DNA of 64,000 bases from Paracoccus fistulariae (lineage in GTDB: Bacteria; Pseudomonadota; Alphaproteobacteria; Rhodobacterales; Rhodobacteraceae), in assembly GCF_028553785.1 (NCBI RefSeq), contig NZ_CP067136.1, forward strand, positions 248,001 to 312,000, given 5' to 3'. The position numbers were made by a program, and so were the translations under genes. Below are positions 51,270 through 61,999 of this stretch, one piece after another. Within the stretch, counting starts at the first letter, position 1. Each line of letters begins with the position of its first letter. The notes under the pieces were generated by a model. That model searched no databases, was not told where the DNA came from, and saw only the letters and a program-made list of their open reading frames with translations.

Positions 51270-52559
51270 TCAGACTTCTTCGATGCGCAGTTCTACCGGA
51301 TCGCTGACGAGGACGCCGGTCTTGGGCAGGGTTTCGATGGCGTGATCGATGGCGTCGGGCGTGGTCTTGTGGGTGACGACGAGGACCGGAACGCTGTTAT
51401 CGTCATGATGGCCGTATTGGCGCATGCGATCGATTGATATGCCCGCCTCGCCCAGGATTGCGGCGACCTTGGCCAGGGCGCCCGGTTTGTCCTGCAATTC
51501 CAGGCGGATGTAATAGGCCGCGGGGACTGCCGTGCGGGCGGTTTGGGCCTCTGTCAACTGATCTGCGGGCTGGCCGAAGACCGGCATGCGCACGTCGCGG
51601 GCGATCTCCACGATATCGGACATGATCGCGCTGGCCGTCGGACCTTCGCCCGCGCCTGCGCCGCGCAGGACGATCTGGCCGACCTGATCGCCCTCGACCA
51701 CGACCATATTCGTACCGCCGACCAATTGGCCCAGCGGGCTGTCATCGGGGACGAGGCAGGGCGACATGCGTTGTTCCAGCCCGCGTGCCGTCATCTGCGA
51801 CACGCCCAGAAGCTTGATGCGGTAGCCCATATCGGCCGCGCGGCGGATATCGTCGATGCTGATCCGTTCGATCCCTTCGATTTCGACCGCGCCGAAATTG
51901 ACCTTGGTGCCGAAGGCGATGGAGGAGAGGATGGCCAGCTTGTGGCTGGCATCGATGCCGCCGACATCCAGCGTCGGATCGGCTTCTAGATAGCCCAGCT
52001 GGCGGGCCTCTTCGAAAACCGCCTCATAGGGCAGGCCCGCGCTTTCCATCCGGGTCAGGATATAGTTGCAGGTGCCGTTCATCACCCCCATGACGCGCTG
52101 GATCTGGTTGCCCGCCAGCGATTCCGTCATCGCCTTGATCACCGGGATGCCGCCCGCCACCGCGGCCTCGAAGCGGATCACGCGGCCCAGGCTTTCGGCC
52201 AGTTCGGCCAGTTCCTGGCCATGCACGGCCAGCAGTGCCTTATTGGCGGTGACCACGTCCTTGCCTGCGCGCAGGGCGGCTTCGATGCTGTCCTTGGCGA
52301 TGCCGTCCTCGCCGCCGATCAACTCGATATAAAGATCGACATCATCGGCCGTCGCGACCGCCATCGCGTCATCTTCCCAGCGATAGGCCGACAGATCCGC
52401 GTCGCGGTTCTTCAGCCGGTCGCGTGCGGTCACCGCAGTGATCTCGACCGGGCGGCCGGTCCGCTTTGCAAGCAGGTCGGCATGTTTCTGAACGATCTTG
52501 ACGACACCGATCCCAACGGTGCCAAGCCCGGCGATGCCCAAGCGGAGAGGGGACGACAT
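51270..52559 (-). CDS. hom: Homoserine dehydrogenase
   Basis: A 429-aa NAD(P)-dependent enzyme converting aspartate semialdehyde to homoserine. The Rossmann motif GIAGLGTVGIGVVK is at residues about 8-21. The catalytic region includes ANKALLAVHGQELAELA, EAAVAGGIPVIKAM, GTCNYILTRM and LGYLEADPTLDVGGIDASHKLAILSS. A C-terminal ACT domain (about 348-425, YYIRLELQDKPGALAKVAAILGEAGISIDRM) should give feedback control by threonine. The start codon at 52559 is ATG, and downstream DNA holds two copies of the GGATATTT element. Confidence 0.95.
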   Translation of the reverse strand: MSSPLRLGIAGLGTVGIGVVKIVQKHADLLAKRTGRPVEITAVTARDRLKNRDADLSAYRWEDDAMAVATADDVDLYIELIGGEDGIAKDSIEAALRAGKDVVTANKALLAVHGQELAELAESLGRVIRFEAAVAGGIPVIKAMTESLAGNQIQRVMGVMNGTCNYILTRMESAGLPYEAVFEEARQLGYLEADPTLDVGGIDASHKLAILSSIAFGTKVNFGAVEIEGIERISIDDIRRAADMGYRIKLLGVSQMTARGLEQRMSPCLVPDDSPLGQLVGGTNMVVVEGDQVGQIVLRGAGAGEGPTASAIMSDIVEIARDVRMPVFGQPADQLTEAQTARTAVPAAYYIRLELQDKPGALAKVAAILGEAGISIDRMRQYGHHDDNSVPVLVVTHKTTPDAIDHAIETLPKTGVLVSDPVELRIEEV

Positions 52560-52630
52560 GGAAGCCTCGTTTTTGCAATGTAGCGGGTGTTAGCGTGGAC
52601 AGCGCCGCGTTGCAACGCGCTTGATCACCG

Positions 52631-53089
52631 TCACAGCCATCGCCGCGTCCGGCGGCGATAGGCGGCGAAGTCCTGGGGGAAGGTTTCGGCCAGCCGCGCC
52701 TCTTCCCGCCGAATGAAGCGGGTGGTGATCAGCCGGATGAAAAGCGGCAGCAGGATCAGCGCATATGGCGCCTGTGCCGCCAGGCAGAGCCCGGCCAGGA
52801 CCATGGCATCGGCCAGATAGATGGGGTTGCGCGACAGGCGGAAGGGGCCGCCGGTGATCAGCGCAGTGGGCTGGCCATAGGGGCTGATCGAGGTTCGCGC
52901 GCGGCGGAAATGGATCGGCGCCCAGCCCATCAGCGCAAGGCCCGCGATCAGCAGGATCCAGCCGGGCGTTGCGAAGATGCCCGTATGGACCGGAAAAATC
53001 CTGCCCGCGATCCAGATCAGCAGGCAGAGGCCCAGAAACCAGACCTGCGGATAGTCTGCCGTTCTGTGCCATTCCTACCGTGGGCTCAT
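52631..53089 (-). pseudogene. Isoprenylcysteine carboxyl methyltransferase-family protein with early stop codon
   Basis: Residues from ATG 52930 (99 aa) show the ICMT/PEMT-type core: GGPFRLSRNPIYLADAMVLAGLCLA and the C-terminal RREEARLAETFPQDFAAYRRRTRRW. The frame continues upstream with homologous-looking membrane helices (YPQVWFLGLCLLIWIAGRIFPV and GWILLIAGLALMGW) but has no start codon there. It runs into an in-frame TAG at 53077-53075. Four codons earlier an ATG at 53089 has AAAAAGGGC at ideal distance. The gene therefore looks intact except for the fifth codon being TAG. A short product from 52930 would lack the first two membrane helices. A sequencing error is possible. Confidence 0.7.
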
Positions 53090-53092
53090 CGC

Positions 53093-53635
53093 CTAGCCCT
53101 TTTTCTGATGCGGTTCATCATCATCGTCCCAGCCGACCCATTCGCCTTCGATCCCCGTGCCCCGCATGATCGAGACGACGCGCCGCGCAACGGCAAGCGT
53201 CTCGGCATGGATCGCGTCGATATCCTCGGCCCGCATATCGTCGGGATAGCGTTCGCCGCGGGTGTTGATGAAGGTCGGGTGCCAGTAGCCCTGTTCGCGG
53301 CCCGGTCGCCACGAGGCGTGGCACAGCAGGTTGCGCTGATTTCGCAGCTTGCGCAGCCGGGCGGACAGATCATCGGTCGCGCCCGCGCGGGTGCGGCGCA
53401 TGGCGGCGATGAAGCTGTCGATAAGCGTGCCCAGACTGTCATCGGCGATATCCTCCATCCGCTTCAGCCAGCGCTGCAGCGCGGCATCATCCGCATCCTC
53501 GCCCAATCCCTGCCGCGTCAGGGAAAAGATCGCGCGTTTCAGCGCCTCTTCCAGAAAGCCGAAGCCAGAGACGGCGTGGCCGATGGCGCTGGCCATCTCG
53601 TCCGAGAGGCGGTCGGGGGCGCGGGGCAGGGTCAT
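53093..53635 (-). CDS. Protein of unknown function
   Basis: A 180-aa soluble, mainly helical protein. I do not recognise it. The first half (MASAIGHAVSGFGFLEEALKRAIFSLTRQG) and RLRKLRNQRNLLCHASWRPG recall abortive-infection/RloB-type or HEPN-like helical proteins (R-x4-6-H pattern RNLLCH), but this is weak. The C-terminus is acidic (GWDDDDEPHQKKG). Start at ATG 53635. It lies 7 bp downstream of the glycosyltransferase gene and 3 bp upstream of the broken methyltransferase, so it is probably in one operon. Confidence 0.75.
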   Translation of the reverse strand: MTLPRAPDRLSDEMASAIGHAVSGFGFLEEALKRAIFSLTRQGLGEDADDAALQRWLKRMEDIADDSLGTLIDSFIAAMRRTRAGATDDLSARLRKLRNQRNLLCHASWRPGREQGYWHPTFINTRGERYPDDMRAEDIDAIHAETLAVARRVVSIMRGTGIEGEWVGWDDDDEPHQKKG

Positions 53636-53642
53636 GGGACCA

Positions 53643-54452
53643 TCACTCTTGCCACAGATCGCGGACCCATCCGGTCGGCAAGACATAGTGACGCAGATGT
53701 TTCACGAAGCCCTCGCGCCTGTCCGGCGAAAAGGCGGCGCGCAGATGATCGCCGGGGCTGCGGTGGCGGTCGTCCTCGCTCCAGCGGCCTTCGATGGCGT
53801 CCTGCGGATTGAGATTGCCGGGGAAGATCACGATCTTCGTGTCGCGCGGGATGCGGGGCTGGCGAAGATAGTTCAGCGGAAAGACCGGCACGCAATGCAT
53901 GCGGAAATGGGCCAGCCAGCCCCGCGGCCAGAATTTCACCCCGCCCGGCGCGTTGCGGGTCACGAAGCGTTGTTCATAGCGGTATTCATCCGCCACGCCC
54001 TGCGGATCGGCGCGGAAGATATCCTGCAGCGACCGCAGATTGCCGACCTTCATGCGATAGACCGAGGTCTGGCCAAGCCGTTCGAAAGGCGTGTTCGGAT
54101 TGCGGCCCAGGATGGTGTCCTCGGGATCGCCATAGGTGAAGAAATCATCCAGATTGCCGGTGATCACCACATCCAGATCCAGAAACAGCACGGTGCCGGT
54201 AATATCCCCCAGATCGCCCCATAGCCGCGATTTCGGCCATTTGCCGCGGGTGCGCTGCGGTGCCTCATAGTGGAATTCGGGCAAGGGGCGCGTGACGATA
54301 TCGGGATGCAGGCCGGTGCCGTCATCGGTGAAGCAGATCAGCCTGAAGGGCGGGGTGATATTGCGCGCCACCATGCCATGCAGGCGATTGACATATTCGG
54401 GGCCGAATTTGCTGCCCCATTTGATGCAGATGATCTGCTTGATGTCCGACAT
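53643..54452 (-). CDS. Glycosyltransferase (GT-A type, DxD)
   Basis: A 269-aa predicted nucleotide-sugar transferase. The DxD motif is D92-L-D94 in VLFLDLDVVITGNLDDFF, the sort of Asp pair that binds Mn and UDP-sugar. Other features are LICFTDDGTGLHPDI before it and the Trp-rich GGVKFWPRGWLAHFRMHCV. The family is similar to short glycosyltransferases of the TcdA/TcdB-like or rhamnosyl branch found in alphaproteobacteria. Donor and acceptor are unknown. ATG at 54452 is used. An extension to 54509 is possible. Confidence 0.8.
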   Translation of the reverse strand: MSDIKQIICIKWGSKFGPEYVNRLHGMVARNITPPFRLICFTDDGTGLHPDIVTRPLPEFHYEAPQRTRGKWPKSRLWGDLGDITGTVLFLDLDVVITGNLDDFFTYGDPEDTILGRNPNTPFERLGQTSVYRMKVGNLRSLQDIFRADPQGVADEYRYEQRFVTRNAPGGVKFWPRGWLAHFRMHCVPVFPLNYLRQPRIPRDTKIVIFPGNLNPQDAIEGRWSEDDRHRSPGDHLRAAFSPDRREGFVKHLRHYVLPTGWVRDLWQE

Positions 54453-54557
54453 GAATGACCCGGCCAATTGATACGCGTGGAAGCTGGCACAGCTGCCAGT
54501 GAAGGGCAAGCTGTGCCTCGGGGCCGTGCCTTGCGACCGGCCCCTAAGGGTCGCGCG

Positions 54558-56693
54558 TCAGCCCGCCCGCGCGTCGCGGATCAGGCGCAGGATATCGGCG
54601 GCGGCCGCCGGGATATTGGTGCCGGGGCCGAAGATCGCCTTGACGCCCGCCTGTTTCAGGAAATCGTAATCCTGTTGCGGGATCACGCCTCCGCAGATGA
54701 CCAGGATATCCTCGGCGCCCTGCTGTTTCAGCGCCTCGATCAGCTTGGGCGCCAGCGTCTTGTGACCGGCCGCCTGAGAGGAGATTCCGACCACATGCAC
54801 ATCATTGTCGACGGCATCCTGCGCGGCCTCTTCCGGGGTCTGGAACAGAGGGCCGACATCGACGTCGAAACCGATATCGGCGAAGGCCGTGGCGATCACC
54901 TTGGCGCCGCGATCATGGCCGTCCTGACCCATCTTCACCACCAGCATGCGCGGGCGGCGGCCTTCCTCTTCGGCGAAGGCCTCGACATCGCGCTGGATCT
55001 GGGCAAAGCCCTCATCGCCCTCATAGGCGGCGCCATAGACACCGGCCAGCGTCTTCACCTCGGCCCGGTGGCGGCCGAATATCTTTTCCATAGCCATAGA
55101 AATCTCTCCGACGGATGCACGGGCGCGGGCGGCCTCGACGGCGGCCTCCAGCAGGTTGCCGCCCTCGCGGGCACGGCGGGACAGTTCGTCAAGCGCGGCC
55201 TGACAGGCGGCCTCATTGCGGCTGGCGCGGATCTTTTCCAGCCGCGCGATCTGGCTGTCACGGACCTTCACATTGTCGATATCCAGAATATCGATCGGGT
55301 CTTCCTTGTCCTTGCGGTATTTGTTGACGCCGACGATCACCTCTTCGCCGCGGTCGATCATGGCCTGACGGCGGGCGGCGGTTTCCTCGATTCGCAGCTT
55401 GGGCATGCCGCTGGCCACGGCCTTGGTCATGCCGCCCATCTCCTCGACCTCTTCGATCAGCGCCCAGGCCTTGTCGGCCAATTCGGCGGTCAGGCTTTCG
55501 ATGTAATAGCTGCCCGCCAGCGGATCGACGACATGGGTGATACCGGTTTCCTCTTGCAGGATCAGCTGCGTATTGCGCGCGATCCGGGCGCTGAATTCCG
55601 TGGGCAGGGCGATCGCCTCGTCCAGCGCATTGGTATGCAGCGATTGCGTGCCGCCAAGCGCCGCCGACATCGCCTCATAGGCGGTGCGGATGACGTTGTT
55701 ATAGGGATCCTGTTCCTGCAGGCTGACGCCCGAGGTCTGGCAATGGGTGCGCAGCATCAGGCTGCCCGGTTTCTTCGGCTGGAATTCCGACATGATCCGG
55801 TGCCACAGCAGCCGCGCGGCCCGCAGCTTGGCGATCTCCATGAAGAAATTCATGCCGATGGCAAAGAAGAAGCTCAACCGCCCGGCAAAGGCATCGACAT
55901 CCATCCCCGCCGCAATCGCCGCGCGCACATATTCGCGCCCGTCGGCCAGCGTATAGGCCAGTTCCTGCACCAGGTTCGCTCCGGCCTCCTGCATGTGATA
56001 GCCGGAAATCGAGATCGAGTTGAAACGCGGCATCTGGGTCGAGGTATATTCGATGATGTCGCTGATGATCCGCATGCTGGGTTCGGGCGGATAGATATAG
56101 GTGTTGCGGACCATGAATTCCTTCAGAATGTCATTCTGAATGGTGCCCGACAGCACGCTGCGGTCATGGCCCTGTTCCTCGCCCGTGACGATGAAATTCG
56201 CCAGGATCGGGATCACCGCGCCGTTCATGGTCATGCTGACGCTGACCTTGTCCAGCGGGATGCCGTCAAAGAGGATCTTCATATCCTCGACGGAATCGAT
56301 GGCGACGCCCGCCTTGCCGACATCGCCCACGACGCGGGGATGGTCGCTGTCATAGCCGCGATGCGTGGCCAGATCGAAGGCCACCGACACGCCCTGCTGC
56401 CCCGCCGCCAGGGCCTTGCGGTAAAAGGCGTTCGATTCCTCGGCGGTCGAGAAGCCGGCATATTGGCGGATGGTCCAGGGGCGGCCCGCATACATCGTCG
56501 CGCGCGGACCGCGGGTAAAGGGGGCGATGCCCGGCAGGCTGCCCAGATGGTCCAGCCCGTCGCTGTCTTGCGCGGTATAAAGCGGCTTGACCGGAATTCC
56601 TTCCAGCGTGTCCCATGTCAGGCTGTCGGGATCGCGGCCCTTCAGCTCTTTTTCAGCAAGCTTGCGCCAGTCTTCAAGCGTCGGTTTGGTCAT
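54558..56693 (-). CDS. Methylmalonyl-CoA mutase, single-chain
   Basis: A 711-aa adenosylcobalamin enzyme converting (R)-methylmalonyl-CoA to succinyl-CoA, the last step of propionyl-CoA assimilation. A TIM-barrel substrate domain fills residues about 1-560 ([55 protein letters not shown]). The cobalamin domain is C-terminal with the DxHxxG motif in [13 protein letters not shown] (near residue 600), then [13 protein letters not shown] and [14 protein letters not shown]. Full length, so catalytically complete. It sits on the same strand as pccA and pccB but is separated from pccA by three other genes. Confidence 0.95.
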   Translation of the reverse strand: MTKPTLEDWRKLAEKELKGRDPDSLTWDTLEGIPVKPLYTAQDSDGLDHLGSLPGIAPFTRGPRATMYAGRPWTIRQYAGFSTAEESNAFYRKALAAGQQGVSVAFDLATHRGYDSDHPRVVGDVGKAGVAIDSVEDMKILFDGIPLDKVSVSMTMNGAVIPILANFIVTGEEQGHDRSVLSGTIQNDILKEFMVRNTYIYPPEPSMRIISDIIEYTSTQMPRFNSISISGYHMQEAGANLVQELAYTLADGREYVRAAIAAGMDVDAFAGRLSFFFAIGMNFFMEIAKLRAARLLWHRIMSEFQPKKPGSLMLRTHCQTSGVSLQEQDPYNNVIRTAYEAMSAALGGTQSLHTNALDEAIALPTEFSARIARNTQLILQEETGITHVVDPLAGSYYIESLTAELADKAWALIEEVEEMGGMTKAVASGMPKLRIEETAARRQAMIDRGEEVIVGVNKYRKDKEDPIDILDIDNVKVRDSQIARLEKIRASRNEAACQAALDELSRRAREGGNLLEAAVEAARARASVGEISMAMEKIFGRHRAEVKTLAGVYGAAYEGDEGFAQIQRDVEAFAEEEGRRPRMLVVKMGQDGHDRGAKVIATAFADIGFDVDVGPLFQTPEEAAQDAVDNDVHVVGISSQAAGHKTLAPKLIEALKQQGAEDILVICGGVIPQQDYDFLKQAGVKAIFGPGTNIPAAAADILRLIRDARAG

Positions 56694-56750
56694 CTTCTGT
56701 CCTTTCCCCCGGCCAGCTTCACCCTATATTCAGATAAGAATGAGGTGCCG

Positions 56751-57272
56751 ATGAAATTCAATTTCCTGATATTCGCGATGATTGTGGCAGCGATGGGCCC
56801 GGCCCGGCAGGTCGATCCCCCGGCGGCCGAGGCGGTGACGCCCGAAGTGCTGCCGGACAGGCCCGCGCCGGTTCCTGACACGGTCCAGCCCCAGCCTGCG
56901 GCGCCCGAATTGCGGATTGTCGAGGCCCGGACCGTCAATCGGGGCGAGTTTCTGTGGAATGCGCGGCCGGTGGTGGTCTTTGCCGATACGCCCGACGATC
57001 CGTCATTCCGCCAGCAGTTGCGCGCTTTGCAGGCGCGGCCCGCCGAACTGATCGAGCGTGATGTCGTCGTTGTCGTCGATACCGACCCGGCAGGCAACAG
57101 TGCCTGGCGCCAGACGCTGCATCCACGTGGCTTTTCGCTGGTGATCATCGACAAGGACGGGCAGGTCAAGGCGCGCAAGCCCCTGCCATGGGATGCGCGT
57201 GAAATCACCCGCGCGATCGACAAGTTTCCGCTGCGCCGGCAAGAGATCGGGCGCGGCAGTGTGATCCGGTAG
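56751..57272 (+). CDS. DUF4174 domain protein, exported
   Basis: A 173-aa protein. A signal peptide-like N-terminus (MKFNFLIFAMIVAAMG) and a Pro/Glu-rich linker are followed by a DUF4174 domain (about residues 65-170). Its signatures are LWNARPVVVFADTPDDPSFRQQLR, RDVVVVVDTDP, RGFSLVIIDKDGQVKARKP and the C-terminal IDKFPLRRQEI. The fold is thioredoxin-like, but the redox Cys residues are absent. The start at 56751 has GAGGTGCC. The frame extends as an antisense artefact through the mutase gene and must not be read as one protein. Confidence 0.85.
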   Translation: MKFNFLIFAMIVAAMGPARQVDPPAAEAVTPEVLPDRPAPVPDTVQPQPAAPELRIVEARTVNRGEFLWNARPVVVFADTPDDPSFRQQLRALQARPAELIERDVVVVVDTDPAGNSAWRQTLHPRGFSLVIIDKDGQVKARKPLPWDAREITRAIDKFPLRRQEIGRGSVIR

Positions 57273-57383
57273 CGGCTTCGGCCAAGTGACGGTGCGACAA
57301 ACAAAATATTGTGGATTCGGCCCGCGCGCCCTATATTATCTGCAACAGGCGGTACGGATGCCGCCGCGAGATGAGGTTTGGTC

Positions 57384-57584
57384 ATGGCGAAATCCTCCAC
57401 CGAAAGCCGCAAGCTGGCGCAGGACGCCCCGTCGCGCCCAACGCGGGCCTGGCGTGACAATCGCGAGATGTCGGAAGCCGCCCGTCCGGAACCGAAACCG
57501 GCCCGGCGTCGGGTGAATGAAATCACTGATTCCATAGGGTTGACGCCCATCAGCGGTCGCTCCGGTCCACGGATCGCTTATTAA
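57384..57584 (+). CDS. Small basic protein of unknown function
   Basis: A 66-aa, Arg/Ala/Pro-rich, probably disordered protein (RPTRAWRDNREMSEAARPEPKPARRRVNEITDSIGL). It has a reasonable ribosome-binding site (GAGG) before ATG 57384. It overlaps the 3' end of the converging gene at 57550 by 35 bp, so one of the two ends may be shorter than drawn. No family recognised. Confidence 0.5.
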   Translation: MAKSSTESRKLAQDAPSRPTRAWRDNREMSEAARPEPKPARRRVNEITDSIGLTPISGRSGPRIAY

Positions 57585-58236
57585 GCCCGGCCCGTAATTC
57601 ATCCAATTCGCGCGGCAGATCGGCAGCGATCTGGCGGATGACATTGTCCTTTCTGCGCTGCAGCATCGCCTTGACCTCGGCCTGACTGTCGGGCAGGCGC
57701 GGACCGCCCCGCAGGCTGGCGGTCAGGATCTCGACCGCTTCCAGGCCGGTATCCCAGGTCTCTTCCGTGATCTCCAGATAATCGTGAAACATCTGTGCCG
57801 CGCGGCGCGGATATTCCTTGGCATTGCTGCGGATATCCTGCGCCAGCGCCGCCCGCACCGCCAGCAGCCTGTAATAGCGCACCACCGGGTCAATGGCCCA
57901 TTCGGGCAGCAGATGCACCTCTTCCACGATGGCGCGGAACATCCTGTCATTGGCATCATGGGGCAGGATGGGCAGGTAATCCTCATCCGTCACGGTCTTC
58001 AGCGCGGGCATTTCCCGCGCCGCCTGCTGTTCCTCCAGCGCAAAGACATGGGCGCGGATCTCGGCCAGCAGGGCGCGCTGGATATCGGCAATGCGCTCCT
58101 CGCGCAGGGCACGGTCACGGGCGCGCGACAGCAGATGGGTGATGACCCAGCCCGCCGCAACCACGCCGCCCCCGACCAGCGCGGTGACCAGCGCCGCAAT
58201 GACGCGTTCATTGAGGAAAAGCGCGGCCCAGTCCAT
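57550..58236 (-). CDS. Membrane-anchored protein of unknown function
   Basis: A 228-aa protein with one N-terminal transmembrane helix (about residues 12-35, VIAALVTALVGGGVVAAGWVITHLL), a basic cytoplasmic junction (SRARDRALREERI) and a long helical soluble domain ending RAGLNKRSVDRSDR. I do not recognise the family. It lies in the propionate locus, on the same strand as pccA and 94 bp downstream of it. Function unknown. Confidence 0.72.
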   Translation of the reverse strand: MDWAALFLNERVIAALVTALVGGGVVAAGWVITHLLSRARDRALREERIADIQRALLAEIRAHVFALEEQQAAREMPALKTVTDEDYLPILPHDANDRMFRAIVEEVHLLPEWAIDPVVRYYRLLAVRAALAQDIRSNAKEYPRRAAQMFHDYLEITEETWDTGLEAVEILTASLRGGPRLPDSQAEVKAMLQRRKDNVIRQIAADLPRELDELRAGLNKRSVDRSDR

Positions 58237-58330
58237 CGTCAGTCAAACCCCGCCATGGCCTTGCCGCTGGCATCCGCGCCGCGCAAAGGCGCAGGCGCGA
58301 TGGCGCCCGCGCGATATGGGTGCGGCCTGA

Positions 58331-60379
<2,049 letters not shown>

Positions 60380-60404
60380 GGGCTACCCCCGGCCAGAAGA
60401 CATG

Positions 60405-60439
60405 AAAAAACCGCCCGGAACGGCAGCGCCCCGGACGGT
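60405..60439 (-). terminator. Intrinsic terminator upstream of pccA
   Basis: ACCGCCCGG (60410-60418) pairs with CCGGACGGT (60431-60439; one G-U pair) around a 12-nt loop. On the minus strand six T follow (60410-60405). It ends the upstream small-lipoprotein unit 50 bp after the stop at 60489. Confidence 0.85.
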
Positions 60440-60488
60440 CGGAATGAATTGCCTGGCTTCCTTGTGAAAGCCGGAAACAGTCAGGCTG

Positions 60489-60710
60489 TTATTGGCACAG
60501 GCGAACGTCGTTGCACAACGCGCCGCCAGCCGCGCCAATGGCGGCATATTTATAGACGTCGCTTTCCTTGCGGTCGCCGACGGCTGCGATGGTCGCACCT
60601 GCCGCAGCGCCGATGGCTGCGCGGTCGACATCGGTCGGATTGATGTTCTGGGTGCAGCCGGCAATGGCAGTCGCGCCAAGGACAGCGGCCAGAAGATAGA
60701 TCTTTGCCAT
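60489..60710 (-). CDS. Small glycine-zipper lipoprotein
   Basis: A 73-aa lipoprotein: lipobox AIAGC with Cys19, then a Gly-rich membrane segment (AAIGAAAGATIAAVGD and AAIGAAGGALCNDVRLCQ). The C-terminal Cys pair pattern LC-x5-C matches the next small lipoprotein (LCDDAGVC). The two are paralogues. Location is probably the inner face of the outer membrane. Function unknown. It is transcribed in the pcc block and ended by the terminator at 60405-60439. Confidence 0.75.
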   Translation of the reverse strand: MAKIYLLAAVLGATAIAGCTQNINPTDVDRAAIGAAAGATIAAVGDRKESDVYKYAAIGAAGGALCNDVRLCQ

Positions 60711-60785
60711 GTTAGATATCCTTTCGAAGAGATGGCGCGGTGGTAACGCCCGCCGCGCCGGTTCGTTTCGCGATATCCGTCAGGA

Positions 60786-61025
60786 TCAGTAACGACGCTG
60801 GCAGACACCTGCATCGTCGCACAGCGCGCCGGCCGCGCCGCCCAGGGCCGCACCGGTCGCGATATCTTCGTCCAGCGCCTTTGCAATGACGGCACCGGCG
60901 ACAGCACCACCAGCCGCGCGCTGCGCGTCGGGCGAGATGCCGGACTGGTAGTTCGGATCGCATGCGGCCAGACCAAGCACGACCAGAGCGCCAGCGGAGA
61001 TGCGGGAGATGAGAGAAATCTGCAT
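60786..61025 (-). CDS. Small glycine-zipper lipoprotein (paralogue)
   Basis: A 79-aa lipoprotein: signal peptide and lipobox GLAAC (Cys22), DPNYQSGISPDAQR, then the glycine zipper AGGAVAGAVIAKALD and GALCDDAGVCQRRY. It resembles the following gene in the C-terminal ALC-DDAGVC motif. The two genes are 75 bp apart. Nothing in the sequence shows a link to propionate metabolism apart from position. Confidence 0.72.
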   Translation of the reverse strand: MQISLISRISAGALVVLGLAACDPNYQSGISPDAQRAAGGAVAGAVIAKALDEDIATGAALGGAAGALCDDAGVCQRRY

Positions 61026-61152
61026 GTTTTATTGCCTGTATATAGAGGCCCCTTTGGGGCCGGATTGCTATTCGGCATATCTATGCCATAGCTTCGGGGC
61101 GCGTCAAACTGACATAGCCGTGACTTCAAGGCGTTAGGCAGCAAGTCGCGCA

Positions 61153-61563
61153 TTATCGCCCATCCTCGTCATCGTCCCAATCCGCATCATCATCCCAGCC
61201 GAAATCGGGCGGGGCATCCTGTGCGAAGATCTCGGGGAAGGACGCTTCGGCGGCGGCCATGTCGACCTGCAAAAGCTGGTCGTAATCGGCCGGATCGAAC
61301 TCGCCCACCGGCTTGACCTCGCGGCCGATCAGCCAGCCCAGACGCCCGGCATCCAGATTGCCGCGCTCGAACGGTTCCTCGCCGAAATGCTGGATCAGGG
61401 CGGCCAGAAAGCCCGCATCGGCACGCTTGTCGGCGGGTTTGCGATCGCGAAAACGTTCCCGCCGCGTGATTGGGGTCGCGCCCTTCTTGCGGTTCTCGCG
61501 GCGGATGGTGAACTGGAAATCGGTGCCGGGAAGGCGGCCCGGAAAGCCGCGATGCTTCAGCAT
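61153..61563 (-). CDS. Small acidic protein of unknown function
   Basis: A 136-aa soluble protein. The N-terminal third is basic (RRENRKKGATPITRRERFRDRK), and the middle has FGEEPFERGNLDAGRLGWLIGREVKPVGEFDPADYDQLLQ. It ends with a striking Asp/Trp tail (DFGWDDDADWDDDEDGR). I do not recognise it. The ATG at 61563 follows AAAGGGG. It lies between pccB and pccA on the same strand. Confidence 0.7.
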   Translation of the reverse strand: MLKHRGFPGRLPGTDFQFTIRRENRKKGATPITRRERFRDRKPADKRADAGFLAALIQHFGEEPFERGNLDAGRLGWLIGREVKPVGEFDPADYDQLLQVDMAAAEASFPEIFAQDAPPDFGWDDDADWDDDEDGR

Positions 61564-61613
61564 GTCATGCCCCTTTCGCGAATGGTGGCGCGCGTCGTGA
61601 CAAGGGGCAGGAT

Positions 61614-61638
61614 GCGCGGGCAGCAGGACCGCCCGCGC
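61614..61638. other. Hairpin downstream of the 44-aa lipoprotein gene
   Basis: GCGCGGGC (61614-61621) pairs perfectly with GCCCGCGC (61631-61638) around 9 nt. It is 22 bp past the stop of the 44-aa gene, without a T-run. Confidence 0.45.
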
Positions 61639-61659
61639 CTGTTCGACGTGATCAGACGA

Positions 61660-61794
61660 TCAGAGCTTGCCCTGATAGACCGGCTCCTGGCTGATCGCCG
61701 CGGGGGCCGGCGGCACATAGACTTCGGGTTCCTGGCGCTGGCAGGCAGCGAAAGCGGACACCAGAACAAGGCCGAGGACGATTTTCTTCGACAT
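61660..61794 (-). CDS. Very small lipoprotein (44 aa)
   Basis: Reading 61794 to 61660 gives a 44-aa lipoprotein: MSKKIVLGLVLVSAFAAC as signal peptide with lipobox AFAAC (Cys18), followed by QRQEPEVYVPPAPAAIS and ending QGKL. The Shine-Dalgarno AGGAGAG is perfectly spaced. Too short for a functional call. Similar tiny lipoproteins with Pro-rich tails act as outer-membrane accessory factors in some systems. It lies between pccB and the 136-aa gene, all on the minus strand. Confidence 0.75.
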   Translation of the reverse strand: MSKKIVLGLVLVSAFAACQRQEPEVYVPPAPAAISQEPVYQGKL

Positions 61795-61999
61795 GGATTG
61801 TCTCTCCTGTAATGCGGACGGTTTGCCGTCCGACTGCTCGGGTTATGGCCAGCGACTTGCTGCGCCGACACGGTCGCCATCATAGCGTCGCAGGACTCGG
61901 GCAGACAATCGGCGGCAATTGCCATCGGCAGAACGCCCGCGCCCTGTGGCGGCGCTGCATCATTCACGCTTTTGTGCATCAGCAAACGGGTCCGGACAG

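Noticed and set aside
52590..53072. Frame starting MAQNGRL across the methyltransferase locus
   Set aside because: Wrong frame for the methyltransferase core and Pro/Arg/His-rich artefact composition.
54520..54544. GGGGCCG/CGGCCCC stem after the mutase gene
   Set aside because: Seven pairs with 11-nt loop and no T-run; too weak to call a terminator.
54468..56750. Very long plus-strand open frame antisense to the methylmalonyl-CoA mutase gene
   Set aside because: Product is rich in His/Arg/Gly without family motifs and is explained by GC-rich codon usage on the opposite strand. Only its last 173 codons (56751-57272) are a real gene.
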